Source: Marinobacter shengliensis
Lineage (GTDB): Bacteria; Pseudomonadota; Gammaproteobacteria; Pseudomonadales; Oleiphilaceae
DNA: 64,000 nt
Reading direction: 5' to 3'
Assembly (NCBI RefSeq): GCF_003007715.1
Contig: NZ_PXNO01000003.1
Location: 1 to 64,000, forward strand
Below, piece by piece: positions 47,244 through 56,465 of the stretch (position 1 is the stretch's first letter; the number at the start of each line of letters is the position of its first letter). The position numbers and the translations under genes are program-made. Below the pieces are notes generated by a model. It was not told where the DNA came from and did no database searches. It saw nothing but the letters and a program-made list of their open reading frames with translations.

Positions 47244-48647
47244 ATGTCCAAGACGATTGATTTGATCAAAGAACACGAAGTGAAATGGATTGACCTGCGC
47301 TTCACCGACAGCCGCGGAAAAGAGCAGCACGTCACCCTGCCCGCCACCGAAGCCGATGAAGATTTCTTTGCTGACGGCAAAATGTTTGACGGCTCCTCTA
47401 TTGCTGGCTGGAAAGGTATCAACGAATCCGACATGATCCTGATGCCGGACGACGAGACCGCCGTACTGGATCCGTTCACCGAAGAAACCACTGTCAACAT
47501 CACCTGCAACATTGTAGAGCCGTCTACCATGCAGGGTTATGAGCGCGATCCCCGCTCTGTTGCCCGTCGTGCCGAAGAATACCTGAAGTCCACCGGCATC
47601 GCCGATGGCGCGCTGTTTGGCCCGGAGCCCGAGTTCTTCGTGTTCGACTCCGTTAAATGGAATGTGGACATGCAAGGCGCGTCTTACCACATTCACTCTG
47701 AAGAAGCTGCCTGGGTTTCCGGCGAAGACTTCGATCGCAACAACATCGGCCACCGCCCAGGCGTGAAAGGCGGCTATTTCCCGGTTCCACCGGTCGACAG
47801 CCTGCACGACCTGCGTGGCGCCATGTGTGCCGCCATGGAATCCATGGGTCTGGAAATTGAAGTACACCACCACGAAGTGGGTACCGCTGGCCAGTGTGAA
47901 ATCGGCGTTGGCGCCAATACCCTGACCCGCAAGGCTGACGAAGTTCAGATCCTGAAGTACTGCGTACACAACGTGGCCCACGCCTACGGCAAAACCGCCA
48001 CCTTCATGCCCAAGCCGGTGGTTGGTGACAACGGCTCTGGCATGCACGTACACATGTCCCTGAGCAAAGACGGCAAGAACCTGTTCGCCGGCGACAGCTA
48101 TGCGGGTCTGAGCGAAACCGCCCTGTACTACATCGGCGGTGTGATCAAGCACGCCAAGGCTATCAACGCCTTTACAAACAGCTCCACCAACTCCTACAAG
48201 CGTCTGGTTCCAGGCTTCGAAGCGCCGGTTATGCTGGCTTACTCTGCCCGTAACCGTTCAGCGTCCATCCGCATCCCTTACGTGAACAGCCCGAAAGCCC
48301 GTCGTATTGAGGTGCGTTTCCCGGATCCGTCCGCCAACCCATACCTGGCCTTCGCTGCCCTGATGATGGCCGGCCTGGACGGCATCCAGAACAAGATTCA
48401 CCCTGGCGATGCTATGGACAAGGATCTGTATGACCTGCCGAAGGAAGAGGCCCTGAACATTCCGAAGGTTGCAGAAACACTGTCTGAAGCCCTGGACTGC
48501 CTGGAAGCAGACCACGAGTTCCTGACCCGTGGCGGCGTGTTCACCGAAGACATGATCGCAGGCTACATTGACCTGAAACGCGGTGAAGTTGAGAAGCTGA
48601 ACATGACCACTCACCCGGTTGAGTTCCAGCTTTACTACTCCTGCTAA
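47244..48647 (+). CDS. glnA: Glutamine synthetase type I
   Basis: GlnA makes glutamine from glutamate, ammonia and ATP. The 467 residues match the beta-type bacterial GSI (E. coli 469). Motifs: [46 protein letters not shown] and NRSASIRIP. The adenylylation motif [11 protein letters not shown] places the acceptor at Tyr396, target of the GlnE encoded at 35.5-38.4 kb. A GGAG ribosome binding site precedes the ATG. Control by sigma-54 and NtrC is supported by the upstream sites. An intrinsic terminator follows the gene, with another NtrC-type palindrome before it. Confidence 0.98.
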   Translation: MSKTIDLIKEHEVKWIDLRFTDSRGKEQHVTLPATEADEDFFADGKMFDGSSIAGWKGINESDMILMPDDETAVLDPFTEETTVNITCNIVEPSTMQGYERDPRSVARRAEEYLKSTGIADGALFGPEPEFFVFDSVKWNVDMQGASYHIHSEEAAWVSGEDFDRNNIGHRPGVKGGYFPVPPVDSLHDLRGAMCAAMESMGLEIEVHHHEVGTAGQCEIGVGANTLTRKADEVQILKYCVHNVAHAYGKTATFMPKPVVGDNGSGMHVHMSLSKDGKNLFAGDSYAGLSETALYYIGGVIKHAKAINAFTNSSTNSYKRLVPGFEAPVMLAYSARNRSASIRIPYVNSPKARRIEVRFPDPSANPYLAFAALMMAGLDGIQNKIHPGDAMDKDLYDLPKEEALNIPKVAETLSEALDCLEADHEFLTRGGVFTEDMIAGYIDLKRGEVEKLNMTTHPVEFQLYYSC

Positions 48648-48652
48648 TGCAA

Positions 48653-48669
48653 TGCACCAATAAGGTGCA
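48653..48669. promoter_or_regulatory. Perfect NtrC-type palindrome after glnA
   Basis: TGCACCAATAAGGTGCA is a perfect match to the NtrC half-sites TGCACC and GGTGCA. It is five bases after the glnA stop and before the glnA terminator, so it lies in the transcribed 3' region. It could act on the downstream DUF4124-ntrBC genes or back on glnA. Confidence 0.75.
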
Positions 48670-48686
48670 TGGCATTTAAGCCTGAA

Positions 48687-48713
48687 AGCCCCGCCCCGTG
48701 CGGGGCTTTTTTT
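48687..48713 (+). terminator. Intrinsic terminator of glnA
   Basis: GCCCCGC (48688-48694) and GCGGGGC (48700-48706) form a perfect 7-bp GC stem, followed by seven T's (48707-48713). Confidence 0.95.
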
Positions 48714-48846
48714 GTGCCGTTTTTCTCAAATCCCGCCAAACACCCCGCGCCCTTAACGATATGTAACCAAGGGATCGCCCTCCGGCGTTGAAATGCCTGC
48801 ACCCGCCGCCGATAATCGAGACAGTTCACTACCGCAGGTTATTGTC

Positions 48847-49371
48847 ATGAAAGCACCGCTCACGCTCGCAACCGGCTTGTTACTGCTGGCCACCGCATCC
48901 GCCCACGCAGAGGTTTACCGCCATGTGGATGCCCAGGGCAATGTAACCTTCTCGGACGAGCCCATGCAGGGCGGGGAAGAAATCGAGGTTAAACCGGTAA
49001 CCACCATCACACTGCCAAAGCCTGACGCGGTGAGAGAAACCGAACAGTTGCTTGAGGAAGTGGAGCGCGAAGGCGCAGCCTATGAGAGCCTGTCCCTGGT
49101 CTCCCCTGAGAACGATCAGGCCTTCCACAGTGGCAACGGCGACGTCACCTTTGAAGTGCGCAGCACCCCGAGCCTGCGGCGCGGTCATCGCTATGAGGTT
49201 ACCCTGGACGGCCAGCCAGTTGGCCAAAGCACCTCAGGCTCCATCACCGTCCGCAATATTGACCGAGGCACCCATCAAGCGGGCGTTCACATCGTAGATA
49301 GCGATGGCATACAGGTAAAAAGCGGCCAGCCAATCACCTTTACCATTCACCGACCATCGCGCCTTAACTGA
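48847..49371 (+). CDS. DUF4124 periplasmic protein
   Basis: This 174-residue exported protein has a signal peptide (MKAPLTLATGLLLLATASAH, cleaved near AHAEV). A DUF4124 segment follows, EVYRHVDAQGNVTFSDEPMQ. The C-terminal half looks like an Ig- or FN3-like beta domain (GHRYEVTLDGQPVGQSTSGS). The function is unknown. The same type of gene lies between glnA and ntrB in Pseudomonas. I used the ATG at 48847; the in-frame ATG at 48793 would put residues before the signal peptide. Confidence 0.85.
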   Translation: MKAPLTLATGLLLLATASAHAEVYRHVDAQGNVTFSDEPMQGGEEIEVKPVTTITLPKPDAVRETEQLLEEVEREGAAYESLSLVSPENDQAFHSGNGDVTFEVRSTPSLRRGHRYEVTLDGQPVGQSTSGSITVRNIDRGTHQAGVHIVDSDGIQVKSGQPITFTIHRPSRLN

Positions 49372-49378
49372 TATTTAC

Positions 49379-49393
49379 GCACTACTTTAGTGC
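49379..49393. promoter_or_regulatory. NtrC-like palindrome upstream of ntrB
   Basis: GCACTACTTTAGTGC is a perfect 15-bp palindrome with a 3-base spacer. It matches the NtrC layout GCACYA-N3-TRGTGC and is followed by A, completing TAGTGCA. It lies about 195 bp before the ntrB start. In enterobacteria an NtrC site over the ntrB promoter represses ntrBC; the same role is inferred here. Confidence 0.6.
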
Positions 49394-49420
49394 AACCGCA
49401 CCACGATAAAGCCATACTTT

Positions 49421-49450
49421 GGGCAGCGAAGGGGCAAAACCCCGGCTGCC
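49421..49450 (+). terminator. Hairpin between the DUF4124 gene and ntrB
   Basis: GGCAGC and GGGG (49422-49434) pair with CCCC and GCTGCC (49439-49450), with small internal bulges. No T-run follows, so termination efficiency is doubtful. It may instead be an mRNA processing or attenuation structure. Confidence 0.4.
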
Positions 49451-49587
49451 TGTAGCGACAAGCTCCCCATCTGCACCAACCTACAGCACCCGGATGCCCT
49501 CCGGGCCCTGCTGTGCCCGTACTTAGACCATCGTCGTATCTCAGCAGGCAAAACTGGTTCGTTTTTTGCAAAACCGGGGTAACCACC

Positions 49588-50712
49588 ATGAGTTTAAAAC
49601 GGAAACCAAGCATGTCGTTCCAACCATCCATCTCGCTGGGAAGCGGTTATAAGAGCATTCTGGACAGCCTGACCACGGCCGTTCTGGTGCTGGGAAACGA
49701 CCTGACCATCCGTTACCTGAACCCCGCCGCCGAAAGTCTTTTTGAAACCAGCATGACCCGTAGCCAGGGCCTGCCCCTGAAAGACGTTCTGCTCGATTCT
49801 GCGGACGCTCTGAAAACCCTGTATGCGGCAGCAGGCAATGGCCAATCCTACACCCGGCGAGAAGCAGAGTTCGCTTTACTGAGCGGCTCAAGGCTGACGG
49901 TGGACTATTCGGTGACACCCATCAGCCTTGAACCCATGGAGCTGTTGATCGAGATCCAGCCCCGGGACCGGCTGATGCGCATCAGCCGCGAAGAAGACAT
50001 TATCTCCCAACAGGAGACCACCCGGATCCTGGTTCGCGGCATGGCCCACGAAATCAAGAACCCATTGGGCGGCATTCGTGGCGCAGCTCAACTGCTTGAC
50101 CGGGAACTGAACGACGAAGACCAACGCGAATACACCCGGGTAATCATCGACGAGGCAGACCGTCTGCGCAGCCTGGTCGATCGTATGCTCGGCCCCAACA
50201 AGGCACTGAAAATCGCGCCCACCAACATCCACGAGGTTCTGGAGCGGGTACGTACCTTGGTGGAAGCCGAAAGCAGGGGCCGCGTCCGGCTGAAACGGGA
50301 TTACGACCCCAGCATTCCCGAGTTCCCCGGAGACAAAGAACAACTGATCCAGGCATTCCTGAACATCGCCCGTAACGCCATGGAGGCGGCCTTCGAGAAC
50401 GAAGGTGCAAGTCCTTCCGATGTACCGCCGACCATCACTTTCCGTACCCGTGCGCTGCGCCAGTTCACCATAGGCCATCGTCGTCACCGGCTGGTGTGCC
50501 GCGCCGACATCATCGATAACGGCCCGGGTATTCCGGCGGATCTTCTGCAGAACATCTTTTATCCCATGATCAGTGGCCGGGCCTCAGGAACCGGCCTTGG
50601 CCTTTCTATTACCCAAAGCATCATCGGCCAGCACCGAGGGCTGGTGGAGTGTGAGAGCGAGCCCGGAAGAACCGATTTCATTATCTTCCTGCCTCTGGAG
50701 GACAACCAATGA
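49588..50712 (+). CDS. glnL: Nitrogen regulation sensor histidine kinase NtrB
   Basis: NtrB (GlnL) phosphorylates NtrC under nitrogen limitation and is turned to a phosphatase by PII. The 374 residues begin with a PAS domain (YKSILDSLTTAVLVLGNDLT, residues about 20-130). The H box is GMAHEIKNPLGGIRGAAQLL (His154). The ATPase has IIDNGPGIPADLLQNIFYPM and GTGLGLSITQSIIGQHRG. I used the ATG at 49588 after a GGGG ribosome binding sequence. It overlaps ntrC by ATGA. Confidence 0.95.
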   Translation: MSLKRKPSMSFQPSISLGSGYKSILDSLTTAVLVLGNDLTIRYLNPAAESLFETSMTRSQGLPLKDVLLDSADALKTLYAAAGNGQSYTRREAEFALLSGSRLTVDYSVTPISLEPMELLIEIQPRDRLMRISREEDIISQQETTRILVRGMAHEIKNPLGGIRGAAQLLDRELNDEDQREYTRVIIDEADRLRSLVDRMLGPNKALKIAPTNIHEVLERVRTLVEAESRGRVRLKRDYDPSIPEFPGDKEQLIQAFLNIARNAMEAAFENEGASPSDVPPTITFRTRALRQFTIGHRRHRLVCRADIIDNGPGIPADLLQNIFYPMISGRASGTGLGLSITQSIIGQHRGLVECESEPGRTDFIIFLPLEDNQ

Positions 50713-52142
50713 GCCAACCGGCAAACGTCTGGATCATCGACGACGACAAAAGCATTCGCTGGGTGCTGGAACGCGCCCTGAACCAGGCCGGTATGCAGCC
50801 GCGAGTTTTCGACAGTGGCGAAAGCATTATGATGCGGCTGGAACACGAGCAACCCGATGCCATCGTCAGCGATATCCGCATGCCCGGAGTAGACGGCATC
50901 ACCCTGCTCTCGCAGATTGTCGACAAGCATCCGGATGTGCCGGTGATCATCATGACTGCCCATTCGGACCTGGAAAGTGCGGTTACCAGTTATCAGACCG
51001 GTGCCTTCGAATACCTGCCCAAGCCCTTTGATGTAGACGATGCCGTGGCCCTGGTGAAACGCGCCGTGGCCCACAGTCATGAAAAACGGGCTGCCAGCGA
51101 ACCCCAGGCCGACAGCGCCCAGCGCAATACCGAGATCATCGGTGAAGCTCCGGCCATGCAGGAGGTGTTCAGGGCCATCGGCCGCCTGTCTCACTCCAAC
51201 ATCACGGTATTGATCAACGGAGAAAGCGGCACCGGTAAGGAACTCGTCGCTCAGGCCCTGCACAACCACAGCCCCCGGGCCCGCAACCCGTTCATCGCCC
51301 TGAACATGGCCGCTATCCCCAAGGATTTGATTGAATCTGAACTGTTCGGCCATGAAAAGGGCGCCTTCACCGGCGCCGGCGCAGCCCGCCAGGGGCGGTT
51401 TGAGCAAGCAAACGGCGGCACCCTGTTTCTGGATGAAATCGGTGATATGCCAGCCGACACCCAGACCCGTCTGCTGCGAGTATTGGCCGATGGTGAATTC
51501 TATCGGGTAGGCGGCACCACCCCGATTAAAGTGGATGTGCGTATCATCGCCGCCACTCATCAAGACCTGGAAAAACTGGTGCAGGCAGGTAGCTTCCGGG
51601 AAGATTTATTCCACCGCCTGAACGTTATCCGCGTGCACCTGCCCAAGCTGGCGGAACGGCGGGAAGATATTCCCCGCCTGATGCAGCACTTCCTGAAACG
51701 GGCCGCCAAGGAACTGGCGGTGGAGCCGAAGCTGTTGCGCCCGGATGCCGAAGAGTACCTGACCACCCTGCCCTGGCCCGGCAACGTCCGCCAGCTGGAA
51801 AACACCTGCCGCTGGCTGACTGTGATGGCAAGCGGGCGAGAGATTCACGTGGATGACTTGCCGCCTGAGCTGTTGCACCAGGCGGAAAGCGAGCACAGCG
51901 CCACTGGCCAGACCTGGCAGGAAGGCCTGAGAAACTGGGCAGAGCAGGAACTGAAGCGCGGCAAGAAATCGATCCTGGACACCGCCGTACCGGAGTTCGA
52001 GAAGATTATGATTGAGGTGGCCCTGAAGCACACCGGCGGGCGCCGCCGGGATGCGTCCGTGCTGCTTGGCTGGGGCAGGAATACGCTGACCCGGAAGATT
52101 AACGAACTGAAAATCGATTCTGCTGAAGACGCGGAAGACTAA
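50709..52142 (+). CDS. glnG: Nitrogen regulation response regulator NtrC
   Basis: NtrC (GlnG) is the sigma-54 activator of nitrogen assimilation genes. It has 477 residues. The receiver domain holds phospho-acceptor Asp55 (AIVSDIRMPG). The AAA+ domain has the Walker A motif NGESGTGKELVAQALH, the sigma-54 contact loop GAFTGA, and Walker B GGTLFLDEIGDM. The C-terminal Fis-type helix-turn-helix is GGRRRDASVLLGWGRNTLTR. Palindromes matching its binding site occur near glnA and ntrB. Confidence 0.96.
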   Translation: MSQPANVWIIDDDKSIRWVLERALNQAGMQPRVFDSGESIMMRLEHEQPDAIVSDIRMPGVDGITLLSQIVDKHPDVPVIIMTAHSDLESAVTSYQTGAFEYLPKPFDVDDAVALVKRAVAHSHEKRAASEPQADSAQRNTEIIGEAPAMQEVFRAIGRLSHSNITVLINGESGTGKELVAQALHNHSPRARNPFIALNMAAIPKDLIESELFGHEKGAFTGAGAARQGRFEQANGGTLFLDEIGDMPADTQTRLLRVLADGEFYRVGGTTPIKVDVRIIAATHQDLEKLVQAGSFREDLFHRLNVIRVHLPKLAERREDIPRLMQHFLKRAAKELAVEPKLLRPDAEEYLTTLPWPGNVRQLENTCRWLTVMASGREIHVDDLPPELLHQAESEHSATGQTWQEGLRNWAEQELKRGKKSILDTAVPEFEKIMIEVALKHTGGRRRDASVLLGWGRNTLTRKINELKIDSAEDAED

Positions 52143-52149
52143 GCTGCCG

Positions 52150-52812
52150 TCAATCCTGGGCGACGGACGCCGCTGGCTGCATGCAGATTTGAACCAGCCC
52201 CGCATCAATGGCGAAGAAGACCAGCTTCGCCATCGACTCGATTCCAAGGCTGCTCTTGATGGCAGTCACCGTATTGGCCACGGTTTTCTTTTCGATTGCC
52301 AGGGCATGGGCAATTTCATCATTGCTTAACCCGCGAGCCAGCATAGAAAACACTTCAAACTGGCGGCGCGTCAACTGCTGCAGTTTTGAGGACTCAGACG
52401 CCTGATCATTGAAAGACGATTTCATGATCAGATCGTATTCAACAAAAATTTCACCCTCGGCAACTCGCTGAACTGCCTTGATCAGGGTGTCGGTCTCGCA
52501 GGACTTGGTGATGTAACCCATGGCGCCCACCTGAAGGGCGCGCTTAACGATGGGAACTTCGTTGTACATGCTGAAAAACAGGATACGCGCGTCTTTCTGA
52601 TCTTCCAGAATTCTGGCAGCCGCTTCTATGCCGCTGATGCCCGGCAACCCTACGTCCATGATGATCAGATCCGGCTGATGCCTTCTGCTGAAGTCGCAGG
52701 CTTCCTCCCCAGATGCCGCCTCCATAATTTCACAGGGTTCCAGGGCCATCGATAACAGGCTGACATAACCCTGTCGCACCACCGCATGATCATCCGCAAT
52801 CAGAATTTTCAT
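52150..52812 (-). CDS. Orphan NarL/FixJ-type response regulator
   Basis: This 220-residue two-domain regulator has a receiver with Asp53 (LIIMDVGLPGISGIEAA) and conserved TKSCET after Lys102. A LuxR-type helix-turn-helix follows (LTRRQFEVFSMLARGLSNDE). I used the ATG at 52812; the open frame upstream is in the intergenic region. No histidine kinase is adjacent. It is convergent with ntrC (7-bp gap) and directly downstream of the TonB-dependent receptor gene, though a terminator lies between. Targets are unknown. Confidence 0.88.
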   Translation of the reverse strand: MKILIADDHAVVRQGYVSLLSMALEPCEIMEAASGEEACDFSRRHQPDLIIMDVGLPGISGIEAAARILEDQKDARILFFSMYNEVPIVKRALQVGAMGYITKSCETDTLIKAVQRVAEGEIFVEYDLIMKSSFNDQASESSKLQQLTRRQFEVFSMLARGLSNDEIAHALAIEKKTVANTVTAIKSSLGIESMAKLVFFAIDAGLVQICMQPAASVAQD

Positions 52813-52888
52813 CTCGGACTCTTTTGTTGTTAGTATTCGCCAGCCAAGATTATCACAACCCTCTCGGGCGTTTGTTCCCCCCTGACAC

Positions 52889-52919
52889 AAAAAAGCTCCG
52901 GCCGCAGAGCAACCGGAGC
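52889..52919 (-). terminator. Intrinsic terminator of the TonB-dependent receptor gene
   Basis: On the minus strand GCTCCGG (52919-52913) pairs with CCGGAGC (52901-52895), then six T's follow (52894-52889). It ends the receptor transcript before the response-regulator gene. Confidence 0.9.
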
Positions 52920-52986
52920 ATCGGAAGAAAAATGCCGGGAAAAGGAAAGAAACCCGGCCAAGCGATATGACTAACCGAGGGTCATA

Positions 52987-55110
52987 TCAAAACCTCACTG
53001 TTGCGCCAGCAACCACGGTTCTGGGGGCGCCGGGGCGGATGCCGTCCTGCACATCCGAGATATACAGCTTGTCTGACAGGTTGCGCCCCTGAACCCACAA
53101 GGTTGCATCCGTAGTGGTCGGCAACTTGTAGCTTGCCCGTGCCGAGAACAGGGTACGGCTCGGCACCTTGCCCGCCTCGCCGTCAGAGGTCAGCTCACGG
53201 GTATTTTCGATATCACTGTAGAAGGACCCCAGATGGCTGACAGTGGCGCTCAAGTGCCAGCCGGCCATGTGATCCATCCCAACGGTGAAGCTGCCTGCCA
53301 GGGTCGGGATTTCTGGCACGTGATTATCGTCCAGGGGGCCGGTGGTGAAGCGGGCATCGGTGTAGTTCAGCGCAGCTTCGGCGAACAGGTTGTAATCCGC
53401 CAGGTAGAAGGCAGAGGAATCGATTCTGGCGCCGACATCGACGCCGATAATGCGAGAATCCGCTGCGTTTACAAACAACGCATCACCGAATTCGTCCACA
53501 TCATCACGAATCAACGTGTCCTTGATGCGATTGTGGAACACAGCTGCATCCAGGCTGACACCTTTGATCGCACTGGTACGGATACCCAACTGGCTATTCA
53601 CGCCGGTTTCCGGGGTGAGCGGAAACTCATCCGAGCGAGCCGAGGCAGGCGCATAACCGCGATGAATGCCGGCGTAGATCTCTGACTGTGCAAACCCTGT
53701 GTAAAGCAGACTTATACCGGGCAGGAACAATGCGTTGGAATCCTTTTCCCGAACACCTTCGTCACTGCTACCAGGGCGAAACACCGTGTCTTTGTATTGG
53801 TTGTAGGTTTCATAACGAAGGCCCGGGGTCACCGTCCAGTCACCAAAGCTCATGCTGTTCTGGATATATCCGGAAACCGCCTCGGCATCATATTCCACCA
53901 GGCGCCCGTCACGGGTGTAGCCATCCTCGCCAGAGACGGCAAACAAACGGCCGCGGTTGCCCTCATCCAGTTTCTCCCCCGGCAGGCCAACAGGACGGCG
54001 ATCCTCAAAGTTATGGTTTTCGTAGCGTACGCCGGTCTGGATACGATGGGTCAGCCCAAGCGCTTCAATGTTGGCCCACTCCAGTCGGCTCTCCAGCCCA
54101 AGGTTCTCATAACGGCGATCCCGGCCTTCCATCACGCCGCCGTCTGCAGGTGCCGTGCCGCGAGTCTGGAAACGCGGGCGGTCCAGGTCTGTAAAGAAGA
54201 CTTTACTGGACACGCTGACATCGTCCGTAACCTGCAGGTTATGGGTCAGGTCGTACTTCAGGTAGTTCACCGAAATGTTGTTATCTTCGCGCCCCTCATC
54301 GAAACGGCTCTTGTTGCGGGGCGCCTCACGATACTCCTGCAGAGAAAGGTTCGCCTCGTCGTAACCATCGCTGCGCTCACGCAAGTAGGTCACAGACGCC
54401 GCCAGCTGGTTGCGTTCATTAACCTGCCATTCCAAGCCAGTATAGAAATCGTCGTACTGATGCTCTTCCACATCAAAGGTTCCGTCAGCACGCTTGCCGG
54501 TGTAGGAGAACACCATGCCGACATCGCCTTCAGTGCGGCGATGGTGAATATGCTGCTGGATGGTGTCCTGGTTGCCCACGCCCATTTCGATGACGGTTTC
54601 CGGCACCGGGGTAGGTTTCAGGTTACGGAAATTGACGATGCCGTGGTTGTTCAGAGGGCCGTGGACAATCTGCCCGGCGCCCTTGTAAACCTCAACACGC
54701 TCCAGGCGTTCCAGCGGCGGGGTGTAATGCGCACCGGAATCGAGGTATGCACTGTTGTTGATCGGCGTGCCGTCTTCGAGCAAGAGCACCTTACGGGAAC
54801 GGCGCGGCGGTGCACCGCGAACACCAATACCGGAGCGCCGGCCGAGGACATCATCATCAATGGTGCGCACGCCCGGCACAAAGTCCAGGGCATCATGCAG
54901 GGTGTAGGGCTTATACACATCGATCTGGTCACGGGTCAGCACACTCGCGGCACCCGGCATGCCTTCAACAGACGTGGGCACCAGGCTACGCACATCCAGT
55001 GCTGGCAGATACACTGCCTCGCTTGTCTGCTGGGCCATCACAATGCCCGGAACGGAAGCCAGAACGACGAAACGCACCGCGCGGATTATTGGTTTCAACA
55101 TCAAACTCAT
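52987..55110 (-). CDS. TonB-dependent outer membrane receptor (FecA-like group)
   Basis: This 707-residue receptor has a signal peptide (to about residue 26, VMAQQ). A candidate TonB box follows (VYLPALDV). The plug domain contains GMPGAASVLTRDQIDVYKPY and GIGVRGAPPRRSRKVLLLED. The 22-strand barrel ends in a C-terminal Phe (VVAGATVRF). It lacks the N-terminal signalling domain of transducing receptors. It is likely an iron- or other metal-chelate importer powered by the TonB system encoded directly upstream on the same strand. I see no Fur box at either gene start. The substrate cannot be inferred from the sequence. Confidence 0.9.
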   Translation of the reverse strand: MSLMLKPIIRAVRFVVLASVPGIVMAQQTSEAVYLPALDVRSLVPTSVEGMPGAASVLTRDQIDVYKPYTLHDALDFVPGVRTIDDDVLGRRSGIGVRGAPPRRSRKVLLLEDGTPINNSAYLDSGAHYTPPLERLERVEVYKGAGQIVHGPLNNHGIVNFRNLKPTPVPETVIEMGVGNQDTIQQHIHHRRTEGDVGMVFSYTGKRADGTFDVEEHQYDDFYTGLEWQVNERNQLAASVTYLRERSDGYDEANLSLQEYREAPRNKSRFDEGREDNNISVNYLKYDLTHNLQVTDDVSVSSKVFFTDLDRPRFQTRGTAPADGGVMEGRDRRYENLGLESRLEWANIEALGLTHRIQTGVRYENHNFEDRRPVGLPGEKLDEGNRGRLFAVSGEDGYTRDGRLVEYDAEAVSGYIQNSMSFGDWTVTPGLRYETYNQYKDTVFRPGSSDEGVREKDSNALFLPGISLLYTGFAQSEIYAGIHRGYAPASARSDEFPLTPETGVNSQLGIRTSAIKGVSLDAAVFHNRIKDTLIRDDVDEFGDALFVNAADSRIIGVDVGARIDSSAFYLADYNLFAEAALNYTDARFTTGPLDDNHVPEIPTLAGSFTVGMDHMAGWHLSATVSHLGSFYSDIENTRELTSDGEAGKVPSRTLFSARASYKLPTTTDATLWVQGRNLSDKLYISDVQDGIRPGAPRTVVAGATVRF

Positions 55111-55242
55111 CGTATTCCCCTTAGCACAGGTTTTTATTGCTGTTGGGGTAACCTTAGAGTGGGTAGCGATTCGGGAGAACTGAACGATGGAACCTGAGGA
55201 GGCCTACTTTGGGTCGGGACATTTTCCCGTTAAAGCCAGGCG

Positions 55243-56046
55243 TTACCGCAGGGAAAAGGCGACGGGCAAGGTCACCGTCAACTCGGGCCGGCCATAATCC
55301 GCCGGTACTCCGGGTAACGGTACAGCCCTGGACAACATTTCCCGCACCTCGTCATCCAGAGGGCGAAAGCCCGCACTCTTTACCACCCGGGCGTCTGCCA
55401 CCTGGCCTTGCCGGTTAACCGTAAAGGTCACCTCGACCACACCTTCCCGACGCATGCGGCGGGCAGAATCGGGGTAACGTTTATAGCGGTTCAGGTGGCC
55501 CAGTAACGCTTGCAGATAACGGGCTTCATCGTTCACCACACCACCGGTATCTGCCTGTGTGGCGGGGGTTGCCGAGGCATCTTCGACGGGGGCTAAGTTA
55601 GGCTCTGCGGTGGGTGCCGGGTCGGCGCCACTGGTTTCAGGCACCTCCTGCTCCTCTACATCCATATCGGGTTCTGACGTTGTCGATACCGGCTCGACAG
55701 GCTCCGGCTCTGGCGTTGGCTGTGGCTTGGGCTCTGGTTCTGGCAGGGGTTCTGGCTTTGTTTCTGGCGACGGCGCGGGCATGGGGGCCTGCAAGGAATC
55801 AGGCTTCTTCTGGGGCTCCTCTTTCGGGGTGGCCTGTACCGGCTCTGGATCAGTGTCAGAAGGACTTTCAGCAGGCGACATGTCAGCTCTCGCCAGCGTC
55901 ACAAAAACACCATCGGTCCCTTCATCTGCGGCCACATCCGGCACCGGCTGTTGCACCAATACACCCTGCACGATCAGAAAGGCTCCGGCATGAAACGCCA
56001 GTGCACAGAGCGCACCCGCAAACAGATACCGACGCTTCAACCCCAT
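55243..56046 (-). CDS. tonB: Energy transducer TonB
   Basis: TonB couples the inner-membrane proton force to outer-membrane receptors. The 267-residue protein has an N-terminal membrane anchor (LFAGALCALAFHAGAFLIVQ). A long Pro/Glu/Lys-rich spacer follows (residues about 65-130, for example PEPLPEPEPKPQPTPEPEP). The TonB C-terminal domain is YKRYPDSARRMRREGVVEVT. The ATG at 56046 overlaps the exbD stop; a GTG one codon upstream is also possible. It is the last gene of exbB-exbD-exbD-tonB, 132 bp before the receptor gene it probably serves. Confidence 0.92.
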   Translation of the reverse strand: MGLKRRYLFAGALCALAFHAGAFLIVQGVLVQQPVPDVAADEGTDGVFVTLARADMSPAESPSDTDPEPVQATPKEEPQKKPDSLQAPMPAPSPETKPEPLPEPEPKPQPTPEPEPVEPVSTTSEPDMDVEEQEVPETSGADPAPTAEPNLAPVEDASATPATQADTGGVVNDEARYLQALLGHLNRYKRYPDSARRMRREGVVEVTFTVNRQGQVADARVVKSAGFRPLDDEVREMLSRAVPLPGVPADYGRPELTVTLPVAFSLR

Positions 56047-56465
56047 CACGGGCTCCGCCGCGTGGACAGGTGCACCGATTCAAACCCAGCTTCCGACACC
56101 CAGGCCAACACCGGCTGCCATTGCTCTGCCGTTAACGCCTGATCAATCTTGACCAGCACCTGGGATTGGGAGCGCGCCGCTCCATCCACACCCCAGCCAT
56201 CCGCCAATGCCCGCGAGAGCTCGTCGTGCTGGACCGGGGTGCCATTGAGAAAAACCTCACCACCTTCCGTCATCAGAATCTCGGCCTGCGCTGACACCTC
56301 CGGTCCGCCGGAGTCCATGGCAGGGGGAACAAACGGCAAACCATCAGACGCCCGAATCTGACCGGCCAGCATGAAGAAGATCAGCATCAGAAAGACCACG
56401 TTGATCAGCGGTATCAGATGATCGTCATTACTGGCCGCCGGAGCGCTGCCACGTTTGATTTTCAT
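56046..56465 (-). CDS. exbD: ExbD/TolR-family protein with Asn in place of the conserved Asp
   Basis: This 139-residue biopolymer transporter subunit has a single membrane helix (LIPLINVVFLMLIFFMLAG) and a periplasmic domain. The Asp of ExbD/TolR helices that carries protons (Asp25 in E. coli ExbD) is replaced here by Asn22. The codon is AAC, read from positions 56402-56400. The neighbouring paralogue keeps Asp. The two reading frames overlap by ATGA, so both subunits are probably made together. It may have a structural or partner role rather than transporting protons, as inference. Confidence 0.88.
   Translation of the reverse strand: MKIKRGSAPAASNDDHLIPLINVVFLMLIFFMLAGQIRASDGLPFVPPAMDSGGPEVSAQAEILMTEGGEVFLNGTPVQHDELSRALADGWGVDGAARSQSQVLVKIDQALTAEQWQPVLAWVSEAGFESVHLSTRRSP

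Noticed and set aside
53797..55197. 466-codon open frame opposite the TonB-dependent receptor
   Set aside because: It lies fully antisense to a well-supported receptor gene, and its translation shows no family resemblance.
55243..56046. Pro/Glu-rich repeats in tonB as a tandem DNA repeat of interest
   Set aside because: Such spacers are normal for TonB; the repetition is at the protein level and not a separate element.
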